From positions 1 to 6,731 of the forward strand of contig JALSOO010000243.1 of the NCBI GenBank assembly GCA_026986355.1: a stretch of 6,731 nucleotides of DNA. The letters run 5' to 3'. The notes below the pieces were generated by a model. The model was not told where the DNA came from and ran no database searches. It was given only the letters and a program-made list of their open reading frames with translations. How positions within the stretch are numbered: position 1 is the first letter of the stretch; each line of letters begins with the position of its first letter. Source of the stretch: Campylobacteraceae bacterium (GTDB taxonomy: Bacteria > Campylobacterota > Campylobacteria > Campylobacterales > Sulfurovaceae). The translations under genes and the position numbers were made by a program. Positions 1-5,708 of this stretch are shown here, one piece after another.

Positions 1-59
1 AGATAGTTATCTTCTCTTGCCATTTTAAAATTGCTTATGCCATAAATTATCTTTTTCAT
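1..59 (-). CDS. N-terminal fragment of a probable AAA-ATPase-like / PD-(D/E)XK family protein (runs off the left edge)
   Basis: Only the first 19 codons of this leftward gene are present, reading MKKIIYGISNFKMAREDNY. The 'GISNF..(M/I)..(E/D)NY' pattern is the usual opening of proteins with an N-terminal AAA-ATPase-like domain (PF09820) and a C-terminal PD-(D/E)XK nuclease-like domain (DUF1703). In those proteins it normally leads into a 'YYVDKT' strand just before the P-loop. The ATG is preceded on the minus strand by AAAGG (66-70) at a six-base spacing and, further up, by an extended -10 box, so a real start is well supported. The cellular role of the family is not established; members are often multicopy in a genome. 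The family call rests on 19 residues and is therefore tentative, and no catalytic motif lies inside the window. Confidence 0.5.
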   Translation of the reverse strand, partial: MKKIIYGISNFKMAREDNY

Positions 60-85
60 TTTATACCTTTAGCTCTATTAAGAGT

Positions 86-94
86 ATTATAGCA
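86..94 (-). promoter_or_regulatory. Extended -10 promoter of the left-edge gene
   Basis: Read on the minus strand this is TGC-TATAAT, a consensus -10 hexamer with an upstream TG extension, 26 bases before the ATG of the left-edge gene. No convincing -35 is visible, which is common for the housekeeping sigma factor in Campylobacterota. Just upstream, the octamer AGCAAAGT (plus strand) occurs twice with an 11-base period (91-98 and 102-109), overlapping the -10 extension and spacer. Confidence 0.55.
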
Positions 95-212
95 AAGTTA
101 AAGCAAAGTCATAGCTTCTTGGCACACTCTTTATACTCTTGGTTGTTAAAAAATTAATGATGCCAAAGTATATGGGTACTCTCCAATGGTGTTAAGTTAA
201 GCATTTTTATCT

Positions 213-235
213 AAAGGAGGTGGAGGTTCATGTGA
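213..235 (+). other. Orphan perfect Shine-Dalgarno followed by an ATG-TGA start-stop pair
   Basis: AAAGGAGG (213-220), near-perfectly complementary to the 3' end of 16S rRNA, is followed nine bases later by ATG (230-232) and immediately by TGA (233-235). No longer reading frame follows. It lies upstream of the pepD -10 box, so it would be on an mRNA only if transcription starts further left. It may be a decayed start region of a lost gene, a minimal start-stop ORF, or chance. The rest of the 230-base gap (60-289) holds only the two promoters described here and no gene. Confidence 0.3.
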
Positions 236-261
236 TTAGAATTAATTCCTCTATTTTAAGA

Positions 262-267
262 TATAAT
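262..267 (+). promoter_or_regulatory. -10 box of pepD
   Basis: This is a consensus TATAAT 22 bases before the pepD start codon, with only T/A-rich sequence and no TTGACA at the -35 distance. It would give a leader of roughly 10-15 bases containing the AGGG ribosome-binding site (281-284). Confidence 0.55.
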
Positions 268-289
268 GTAACTAAAAAAAAGGGAAACG

Positions 290-1555
290 ATGCAAGATAA
301 AATTATTAATCATTTTATAAATTTAACAAAAATTCCACACTGTAGTCAACATACAGATAGATTATTTAACTTTTTAACTGATTTTGCAAAAGAGAGAGGG
401 TATCAAGTATATAGTGATACTATAAAGAATATTTTAATTAAAAAAGGTCACTCAAAATTAGCTCTTCAAGCTCACTATGACATGGTCTGTATGGGAGAAG
501 CACCACATATAGATACCTATATAGAAGAGGGTTGGTTATGTGCCAAAAACTCATCATTGGGTGCTGATAATGGTATAGCTATTGCGATGATGATGGAACT
601 GATGGAACAAGGAGTAGATTTAGAGTTTTTGTTTACAGCAGATGAAGAGGTAGGATTGGTTGGTGCAAGTGGAATTGAGCTAGAACTAGAGGCAGACTAT
701 ATGCTAAATCTTGATTTTGAAGATGAGGGGATTGTCTGTATTGGTTGTGCAGGTGGAGCTGATATAATTGGAGAAAAAACAGTTGCAAAAGCAGATGCCT
801 ATGACTACTTTTATAAACTCTCTGTTTCGGGATTGGAGGGTGGACATTCAGGTGTGGAGATTCATAAAAATATTCCAAATGCCATTAAAGTATTAGCCCA
901 ATACTTGGATAATAGAGAGGTTCATATCGCTTCGTGTTCAGGAGGAGAGAGACGTAACTCAATACCTACACATATAGATATGGTTGTCTCTGCCAAAGAG
1001 CCTTTGGAGTCAAATCATTGGGTAGAGGTTACCCCTTTTGATACGACCGTAGATGTGTATGATAGTAGTGATTTTTTAAATTTTTTAAGAGAGTTTCAAC
1101 AAGGTGTCTATGCTTATAATCATGAATTTAATCTTCCTGATACAAGTATCAATTTAGCAATTGTCAATTTTGAAAATAGTCTTGTCACAATCGAGTGCAG
1201 TTCAAGAGGTATGAGTGATGAGGGGCTAGAGGCGATTACTGATAGAAATATAAATTTATTCAAAAAATATGGCTTTAAAACATCAATAGAGTATAAATAT
1301 CCTGCATGGAAACCAAAGATAAATAACTTTACCTCTTTAGTATATAGTACTATTGCTAAAGAGATTGGAGAGAGCAGATATGAAGCGATTCATGCTGGTT
1401 TGGAGTGTGGTTTACTATTGAGCAAATATCCTAATATAGAGTTTGCCTCTATTGGACCTACTATTGTATCTCCTCACTCTACTCATGAACGAGTAAAAAT
1501 TGACTCAATAGGAAAAACTTTTAGAGTTGTTCAAAATATTATCAAAAATATTTAA
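290..1555 (+). CDS. pepD: Aminoacyl-histidine dipeptidase (PepD-type, peptidase family M20)
   Basis: This is a cytoplasmic di-zinc exopeptidase expected to hydrolyse Xaa-His and other dipeptides. The M20 motifs are all present: zinc ligand H62 and adjacent D64 in LQAHYDMV; bridging D93 in LGADNG; catalytic base and ligand E119-E120 in TADEEVG; D142 in LNLDFED; and the C-terminal ligand H396 in SPHSTHE. PepD-specific signatures include GGHSGVEIHK (184-193), GGERRNSIP (218-226), YPAWKP (337-342) and AIHAGLECG (366-374). There is no signal peptide. At 421 residues it is shorter than E. coli PepD (485), so the lid/dimerisation part is probably reduced. The start is set by AGGG (281-284) five bases upstream, and no earlier in-frame start has a comparable site. 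It appears monocistronic, and its stop overlaps the 3' end of the converging nth by four bases. The family is secure; substrate range is inferred. Confidence 0.93.
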   Translation: MQDKIINHFINLTKIPHCSQHTDRLFNFLTDFAKERGYQVYSDTIKNILIKKGHSKLALQAHYDMVCMGEAPHIDTYIEEGWLCAKNSSLGADNGIAIAMMMELMEQGVDLEFLFTADEEVGLVGASGIELELEADYMLNLDFEDEGIVCIGCAGGADIIGEKTVAKADAYDYFYKLSVSGLEGGHSGVEIHKNIPNAIKVLAQYLDNREVHIASCSGGERRNSIPTHIDMVVSAKEPLESNHWVEVTPFDTTVDVYDSSDFLNFLREFQQGVYAYNHEFNLPDTSINLAIVNFENSLVTIECSSRGMSDEGLEAITDRNINLFKKYGFKTSIEYKYPAWKPKINNFTSLVYSTIAKEIGESRYEAIHAGLECGLLLSKYPNIEFASIGPTIVSPHSTHERVKIDSIGKTFRVVQNIIKNI

Positions 1556-2199
1556 ACTTTAAACGTTTGAGAAGTACGACAATATTTTTTTAGAAAACAC
1601 TCTTCACATTGAGGGTTAATAGCTTTACATCTATATCTACCAAAAAGCACCATCGCTTGGTGCAATAGATGTAAATCTGTTTTAAACTTTTTACTCAATG
1701 TCTCTTCTGTTTTTGTAGCTGTAGTATCATCACTAAGCCCTAAACGGTGTGCGACCCTAAAGACATGTGTATCAACTGCCATTAGATTTGCACCTGTGTA
1801 CTCTATCATCACTACATTAGCTGTTTTTTGACCTACTCCTGCCAATTTCATAAGTTTTTTAGGCTCTAATGGAATCTCTCCATGATAATGTTCTATCACA
1901 TATTGAGCCATTTTTATTAGATTTTTTGCCTTGTTATTATAAAATGAACACGATTTTATATACTCTTTTACCTCATCTAACGAGGCATTTGCTAATTTAA
2001 TAACATTAGGATAGGCTTTAAATAGTGCAGGAGTAATAATATTGACCCGTTTATCAGTACATTGAGCTGATAACATTACAGATACCAATAGCTCATATAG
2101 ATTAGTATAATTCAACTCTGTAATAGAGTTGGGATAGTGTTCTAAAAGTAGAGATTTAATCTCCTCTATCTCTTTTTTTGTTGCTTTTTTTATTGTCAT
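1552..2199 (-). CDS. nth: Endonuclease III (DNA glycosylase/AP lyase)
   Basis: This base-excision-repair enzyme removes oxidised pyrimidines and cleaves the abasic site by beta-elimination. At 215 residues it matches the family (E. coli 211). Visible landmarks are MLSAQCTD (42-49, the usual LSAQ(T/C)TD); the helix-hairpin-helix LAGVGQKTA (119-127) carrying the Schiff-base lysine K125; the catalytic aspartate D143 in AVDTHVFRVAHRLG; and a C-X6-C-X2-C-X5-C [4Fe-4S] site at C191, C198, C201 and C207. These correspond to K120, D138 and C187-C203 of E. coli Nth. The ribosome-binding site is weak (an A-rich leader only), and a possible TATATT -10 lies at 2243-2248 on this strand. It is divergent from the foldase gene and convergent with pepD. 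The adjacency nth / PEB4-type foldase / fba is the same as in C. jejuni. Confidence 0.97.
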   Translation of the reverse strand: MTIKKATKKEIEEIKSLLLEHYPNSITELNYTNLYELLVSVMLSAQCTDKRVNIITPALFKAYPNVIKLANASLDEVKEYIKSCSFYNNKAKNLIKMAQYVIEHYHGEIPLEPKKLMKLAGVGQKTANVVMIEYTGANLMAVDTHVFRVAHRLGLSDDTTATKTEETLSKKFKTDLHLLHQAMVLFGRYRCKAINPQCEECFLKKYCRTSQTFKV

Positions 2200-2281
2200 A
2201 ATTTTTTAACTTTTTTACTCTTATGGTAGAGTTAAAAACTTAAATATAGTTGAAAGTGTTTATATATCATTTACTATTTTA

Positions 2282-2290
2282 TGCTATAAT
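2282..2290 (+). promoter_or_regulatory. Extended -10 promoter of the foldase-fba transcript
   Basis: TGC-TATAAT lies 35 bases before the foldase start codon, the same nine-base form as the left-edge gene's promoter. No clear -35 is present. It is followed by a T-rich leader and AAGG (2315-2318). The 126-base gap (2200-2325) must also carry the leftward nth promoter. Confidence 0.55.
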
Positions 2291-2325
2291 TCATCTTATT
2301 ATATATATTTTTTTAAGGTAGAAAA

Positions 2326-3132
2326 ATGAGATTTTTTATAATGGTTTATATACTATTAATCCAAAACTTGAGTGCCTCTGAAGTTATTGCAACGGTTGAT
2401 AATGCAAATATTACACAAGAAGAGGTTGATTTATTTGTAAAGAGACAACTTCCTGCTTCTAATTTCAATCTTCTAACTCCAGACCAACAAAAAACAATTA
2501 TAGACAAGCTAATAGATAGTAAGCTCTTTTTGGAAGATGCTAAAAAGATAAAAATAGATGAAACAGAAGAGTTTAAAGAGGCATTAAAGAGTCTAAAAGA
2601 GAAACTAATGTTAGATTTATGGATGAAAAAGAGAGTAGAAGAGATAAAAATATCTGATATGGAAGCCAAAACCTACTATCTGGATAATAAAGATAAGTTT
2701 TATCGACCAACCTCTGTCAAAGTTAGACATATCCTATTATCAACCAAGCAAGAAGCAGAAGATATTATTAGAGAGTTAAAATATTCTAAAAATAATCTAA
2801 GAGAGAAGTTTATAGAGTTAGCTAAAAAAAAATCAACAGGACCTAGTGCTGTTAATGGTGGAGAGCTTAATTGGTTTATCAAAGAGCAGATGGTTCCTGA
2901 ATTTTCAGAGGCTGCATTTTCTCTAAAAAAAGGGACGATTACAAAAGAGCCTATTAAAACACAGTTTGGGTATCATGTAATCTATTTAGAAGATAAAAAA
3001 GAGCAAGGTCTAGTACCCTTTGAAGTAGTAAAGCCCAATATTGTAAAAATACTACGTGGTATGAAATTTAAAGAGAAATTGGCAAGATTAAGTAAAAAAT
3101 TGAGAAAAACAGCAACAATTACAGTAAAATAG
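2326..3132 (+). CDS. peb4: Periplasmic peptidyl-prolyl cis-trans isomerase / SurA-like chaperone (PEB4/Cbf2 type)
   Basis: This is an exported parvulin-family foldase thought to assist outer-membrane and secreted proteins. A short hydrophobic leader (residues 2-16, likely cleaved near SAS/EV at 18-19) is followed by a SurA_N-like helical region (about 20-125: 'VDNANITQEEVD', 'DKLIDSKLFLEDAKK'). The single PpiC/rotamase domain (about 131-222) contains VRHILL (133-138), NGGELNWF (177-184), MVPEFSEAAFSL (189-200) and TQFGYHVIYLED (212-223). A basic C-terminal helix follows. The length of 268 is close to C. jejuni PEB4 (273). The leader has only R2 as a positive charge; the internal Met6 would remove even that, and the start used has AAGG seven bases upstream. 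It lies 21 bases before fba and is probably cotranscribed. The symbol is assigned from domain layout plus neighbourhood rather than from sequence comparison. Confidence 0.92.
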   Translation: MRFFIMVYILLIQNLSASEVIATVDNANITQEEVDLFVKRQLPASNFNLLTPDQQKTIIDKLIDSKLFLEDAKKIKIDETEEFKEALKSLKEKLMLDLWMKKRVEEIKISDMEAKTYYLDNKDKFYRPTSVKVRHILLSTKQEAEDIIRELKYSKNNLREKFIELAKKKSTGPSAVNGGELNWFIKEQMVPEFSEAAFSLKKGTITKEPIKTQFGYHVIYLEDKKEQGLVPFEVVKPNIVKILRGMKFKEKLARLSKKLRKTATITVK

Positions 3133-3153
3133 CAAAAAAAATCAAAGGTATAA

Positions 3154-4233
3154 ATGATAATGGGAAACAGAGTATTAGATAATTTAGAGTGTGGTGTTTT
3201 GAGTGGAAAAGAGCTTCAGAAATTGTTCAAAATAGCAAAAGAGGAAGAGTTCGCTATCCCTGCTGTAAATGTAGTGGGAACATCATCTATTAATGCTGTA
3301 TTGGAATCAGCAAATAGAGTTAACTCTCCTGTGATTATACAGTTTTCTAATGGTGGTGCAGATTTCTATGCAGGAAAAGGTATGCCATCTAACGATAGAG
3401 CAGTCTTAGGAGCTATCTCTGGTGCAAAACATATCCATACTGTAGCCAAGGCGTATGGTGTACCTGTGATATTGCATACCGACCACGCATCACGAAAGTT
3501 ATTGCCATGGATAGATTCTCTTCTTGATGAGAGTGAAAAACATTTCAAAGCTTATGGCAAACCTCTATTCTCTTCACATATGATTGACTTATCAGAAGAG
3601 CCAATAGAAGAGAATATCGCAACATGCAAAGAGTATCTAGCACGTATGTCAAAGATAGGTATCACATTAGAGATTGAGCTTGGTGTAACAGGTGGAGAAG
3701 AGGATGGTGTAGACAATACAGATATAGATAACTCTCTACTCTATACTCAACCAGAAGAGGTAGCTTATGCCTATGAAGAGTTGATGAAAGTCTCTCCTAT
3801 GTTTACTATTGCTGCATCATTTGGAAATGTTCATGGAGTCTATAAACCAGGAAATGTAGTATTGACACCAAAGATTTTAGATAACTCTCAAAAATATATT
3901 GAAGAGAAGTTCAAAACAACCCTGAAACCTGTAGATTTTGTATTTCATGGTGGTTCAGGTTCTAAGCTTTCAGATATACAAGAGGCTATTGGTTATGGTG
4001 TGATTAAAATGAATATTGATACCGATACACAATGGGCATTTTGGAATGGAGTACGTGAATATGTGGCTAAAAATCATGATTATCTACAAGGACAAATCGG
4101 TAACCCAGATGGTGAAGATAGACCAAACAAAAAGTATTATGACCCTAGAAAATGGTTGAGAGAGGGAGAGTTATCTACTATCAAACGTTTAGAACAGGCT
4201 TTTTCTGATTTAAACTGTTTAGATAGGAATTGA
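3154..4233 (+). CDS. fba: Fructose-bisphosphate aldolase, class IIA (zinc-dependent)
   Basis: This enzyme interconverts fructose 1,6-bisphosphate with dihydroxyacetone phosphate and glyceraldehyde 3-phosphate in cytoplasmic glycolysis/gluconeogenesis. All E. coli FbaA active-site residues are found at a constant +1 offset: catalytic D110 and zinc ligand H111 in LHTDHASRKLLPW; E175 in LEIELGVTGGEEDGVD, with E183 in the mobile loop; zinc ligands H227 in SFGNVHGVYKPGN and H265 in FHGGSGS; and N287 in KMNIDTDTQWA. The length of 359 is normal for class IIA. AAAGG (3144-3148) sits five bases before the chosen ATG. A second ATG two codons later (3160) gives MGNR.. with an 11-base spacing and cannot be excluded. 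It follows the foldase gene by 21 bases, probably in one transcript. A 303-base non-coding stretch lies after it. Confidence 0.97.
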   Translation: MIMGNRVLDNLECGVLSGKELQKLFKIAKEEEFAIPAVNVVGTSSINAVLESANRVNSPVIIQFSNGGADFYAGKGMPSNDRAVLGAISGAKHIHTVAKAYGVPVILHTDHASRKLLPWIDSLLDESEKHFKAYGKPLFSSHMIDLSEEPIEENIATCKEYLARMSKIGITLEIELGVTGGEEDGVDNTDIDNSLLYTQPEEVAYAYEELMKVSPMFTIAASFGNVHGVYKPGNVVLTPKILDNSQKYIEEKFKTTLKPVDFVFHGGSGSKLSDIQEAIGYGVIKMNIDTDTQWAFWNGVREYVAKNHDYLQGQIGNPDGEDRPNKKYYDPRKWLREGELSTIKRLEQAFSDLNCLDRN

Positions 4234-4451
4234 TAGTTATCTAAGGTAAAACAAAATAAAATAGGTATAAGTTTAATTTTGAGTTAATATGTTACATTAT
4301 AGTTTAATTCATAGTTAAAAAGAGATTTTTTCTTATAAATTCTCAATTTAATTGTAAACTTATACAATTTTTCTACAAATAGTTATTATACTATGTGCAG
4401 GAAGTCTAAATGTGTGGAAGTTTAATTATATATCATCTGCATTAGGGATTG
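4234..4451. other. Gene-free, very AT-rich region downstream of fba
   Basis: This is the first part of a 303-base gap (4234-4536). I find no open reading frame with a ribosome-binding site. It contains a 7-bp inverted repeat spanning the fba stop (4219-4225/4238-4244, no T-tract after it), a longer-range inverted repeat (4265-4365) and, near 4390-4420, a patch richer in G. Inside that patch GGAAGT is repeated (4400-4405 and 4416-4421), each copy followed by a similar (C/T)TAA(A/T). The remainder is the terminator and promoter listed separately. Confidence 0.6.
4265..4365. repeat. Inverted repeat with 11-base perfect arms, about 80 bases apart
   Basis: GTATAAGTTTA (4265-4275) is matched by its exact reverse complement TAAACTTATAC (4355-4365). 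The adjoining inner bases (AATTTTGAG against CTCAATTTAATTG) pair partly, and a small A5-GAGA-T6 hairpin lies inside. The right arm is followed by a T-rich run. It could be a long imperfect stem in the fba 3' untranslated RNA. In sequence this AT-rich such an arm can arise by chance, so function is not claimed. Confidence 0.35.
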
Positions 4452-4504
4452 ATAGAGTTAATTTTAGATGAATTCAAAGGTCATTTAAGATTAACTCTAT
4501 TTTT
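4399..4504 (+). ncRNA. Candidate small RNA ending in the hairpin terminator
   Basis: A -10-like TATACT (4387-4392) stands just before a G-richer stretch. Transcription from about 4399 would give an RNA of about 105 bases ending in the strong hairpin and T-tract. The putative 5' part contains two purine-rich GGAAGT copies, resembling ribosome-binding sites. TGCAG/CTGCA (4396-4400 and 4437-4441) could pair if the start is a few bases earlier. No known RNA family is recognised. The same sequence could simply be fba 3' untranslated RNA. Confidence 0.22.
4452..4504 (+). terminator. Strong hairpin with T-tract (Rho-independent-type terminator)
   Basis: The arms 4452-4471 and 4481-4500 pair over 20 bases: 11 perfect outer pairs (ATAGAGTTAAT with ATTAACTCTAT), then nine more with two G-U wobbles. 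They enclose a nine-base loop (ATTCAAAGG), and five T residues follow (4500-4504). The polarity fits termination of rightward transcription from fba or from a small RNA; on the minus strand no T-tract follows. The stem is AT-rich, longer than a typical terminator, and its 3' arm covers the -35 region of the next promoter, so a dual operator role is possible. Confidence 0.6.
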
Positions 4505-4508
4505 ACCC

Positions 4509-4514
4509 TATAAT
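4509..4514 (+). promoter_or_regulatory. -10 box of the murein-hydrolase operon
   Basis: Consensus TATAAT begins four bases after the terminator T-tract and ends 22 bases before the namZ start codon. The -35 position (about 4486-4491) lies within the 3' arm of the upstream hairpin and has no consensus. The leader would be about 15 bases with a weak A-rich ribosome-binding site (AAAGAA, 4525-4530). Confidence 0.55.
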
Positions 4515-4536
4515 TCTTAAAAATAAAGAAAATACT

Positions 4537-5685
4537 ATGTTCAAAAAAATAACTATCTTAATCCTTCTCTTATCTATCTCTCTTTTTGCTCAAATTATAA
4601 CAGGTGCTTCAAGTAGTAGTGAATATTTACCAAAATTAAAAGGTAAAAATGTGGCTCTTGTAGTCAATCAATCTTCACGAATTAATGGAGAGCATCTTGT
4701 CGATTATCTACTTAGAAACAATATAAATATTGTCAAGATATTTGCTCCAGAGCATGGATTTCGTGGTAGAGCCGATGCAGGTCAACATCTAAAAAATGGT
4801 ATTGACTCTCAAACTGGTCTGCCTATTATCTCTCTATATGGAAAACACAAAAAACCTACTAGAAAAGATTTAAAAGGTATTGATATTTTACTATTTGATA
4901 TTCAAGATGTAGGGGTTAGATTTTACACCTATCTCTCTACACTTCACTATATTATGGAGTCAGCTAGTGAGTCGCATATACCTTTAATAGTTTTGGATAG
5001 ACCCAATCCTAATGGAGGTCGAATAGATGGAGAGGTTTTAAATATAAAGTATAAATCTTTTGTTGGTATGCACCCTGTTCCCATTCTATATGGTATGACT
5101 ATTGGAGAGTATGCGTTGATGATAAATGGAGAGGGGTGGCTAAAAGGTCACAGAAGAGCAAATCTACAAGTAGTTCATCTAAAAAACTATACACATAAAA
5201 CGCCTTACTCACTACCTATTAAACCATCTCCAAATCTACCTAATGATTTATCTATCTATCTCTATCCATCATTAGCCTTTTTTGAGGGTACACCTCTATC
5301 GGTAGGACGTGGAACTACAATGCAATTTCAACTCTATGGAAGCCCATATTATCGTAAAACACCATTTACATTTACTCCCATATCAAGAGAAGGTGCAAAA
5401 CACCCTAAATATGAAAATAAAAAGTGTTATGGAGTTGATTTACGAGGAGAATTTATCACTACATCAGAGGGAATTAATCTATCTTATATTTTAGATGCTT
5501 ATAAGCATTATCGTTTTAAAAAGAAGTTTTTTCTAAAAAATAGATTTTTTGATAAGTTAGCAGGTTCTTCAAAGCTAAGACGACAGATTATTGCAGGGAA
5601 ATCGGTTAGATATATTAAAAGAAGTTGGCAAAAAGGGTTAAATAGATTTAAATCAATACGTCAAAAATATCTAATCTATCCGTAA
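4537..5685 (+). CDS. namZ: Secreted exo-beta-N-acetylmuramidase, NamZ/DUF1343 family (GH171)
   Basis: Proteins of this family (PF07075; founding member B. subtilis NamZ, formerly YbbC) release MurNAc from the non-reducing end of peptide-free murein glycan. The N-terminus MFKK plus a hydrophobic stretch (5-18) is a signal peptide, probably cut after LFA (16-18); there is no lipobox cysteine. Family motifs run in order: ALVVNQSS (40-47), FAPEHGFRG (69-77, E72 a candidate catalytic residue), FDIQDVGVRFYTY (120-132), LDRPNPNGG (153-161), PSPNLP (230-235), EGTPLSVGRGT (250-260), and a C-terminal W..G..F...R..YLIY (364-381). The length of 382 is typical and the gene looks intact. Two amidase genes follow, the first after a 23-base gap, implying a shared transcript. 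In a Gram-negative cell the product would act in the periplasm. The family is secure; activity on MurNAc is inferred from characterised members. Confidence 0.9.
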   Translation: MFKKITILILLLSISLFAQIITGASSSSEYLPKLKGKNVALVVNQSSRINGEHLVDYLLRNNINIVKIFAPEHGFRGRADAGQHLKNGIDSQTGLPIISLYGKHKKPTRKDLKGIDILLFDIQDVGVRFYTYLSTLHYIMESASESHIPLIVLDRPNPNGGRIDGEVLNIKYKSFVGMHPVPILYGMTIGEYALMINGEGWLKGHRRANLQVVHLKNYTHKTPYSLPIKPSPNLPNDLSIYLYPSLAFFEGTPLSVGRGTTMQFQLYGSPYYRKTPFTFTPISREGAKHPKYENKKCYGVDLRGEFITTSEGINLSYILDAYKHYRFKKKFFLKNRFFDKLAGSSKLRRQIIAGKSVRYIKRSWQKGLNRFKSIRQKYLIYP

Positions 5686-5708
5686 ATTAAATAATAGGGG
5701 GATTCTAT

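Noticed and set aside
119..134. TTGGCAC followed by TTTAT, resembling a sigma-54 promoter
   Set aside because: The -24 element is good, but the essential GC of the -12 element is replaced by AT at the required spacing, and no flagellar or nitrogen gene follows.
633..878. Antisense 81-codon open frame inside pepD
   Set aside because: It lies wholly within a gene whose catalytic motifs are intact, has low-complexity composition (His/Leu/Gln-rich) and no start signals.
2203..2238. Nine-base inverted repeat (TTTTTAACT/AGTTAAAAA) upstream of nth
   Set aside because: It is almost entirely A/T in a very AT-rich spacer with an 18-base loop, so chance is sufficient; no operator role can be supported.
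2346..2882. Two antisense open frames inside the foldase gene
   Set aside because: Both are fully covered by a clear SurA_N/PpiC protein; the Ser/Phe/Leu-rich translations are typical of the complement of Lys/Glu-rich coding sequence.
3366..3548. Antisense 60-codon open frame inside fba
   Set aside because: The sense strand encodes the conserved aldolase active site (D110, H111), and the antisense frame has no ribosome-binding site.
4219..4244. Seven-base inverted repeat across the fba stop codon as a terminator
   Set aside because: The stem is weak and AT-rich with a 12-base loop and no T-tract after it; the hairpin at 4452-4504 is a far better terminator.
4393..4425. Ten-codon frame MCRKSKCVEV in the gap before namZ
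   Set aside because: There is no ribosome-binding site upstream, it is too short to judge by composition, and the ATG sits at the presumed transcription start.
5309..5494. Same-strand 61-codon frame inside namZ in another reading frame
   Set aside because: namZ is intact across it with the EGTPLSVGRGT motif nearby, so no frameshift needs explaining, and there is no ribosome-binding site.
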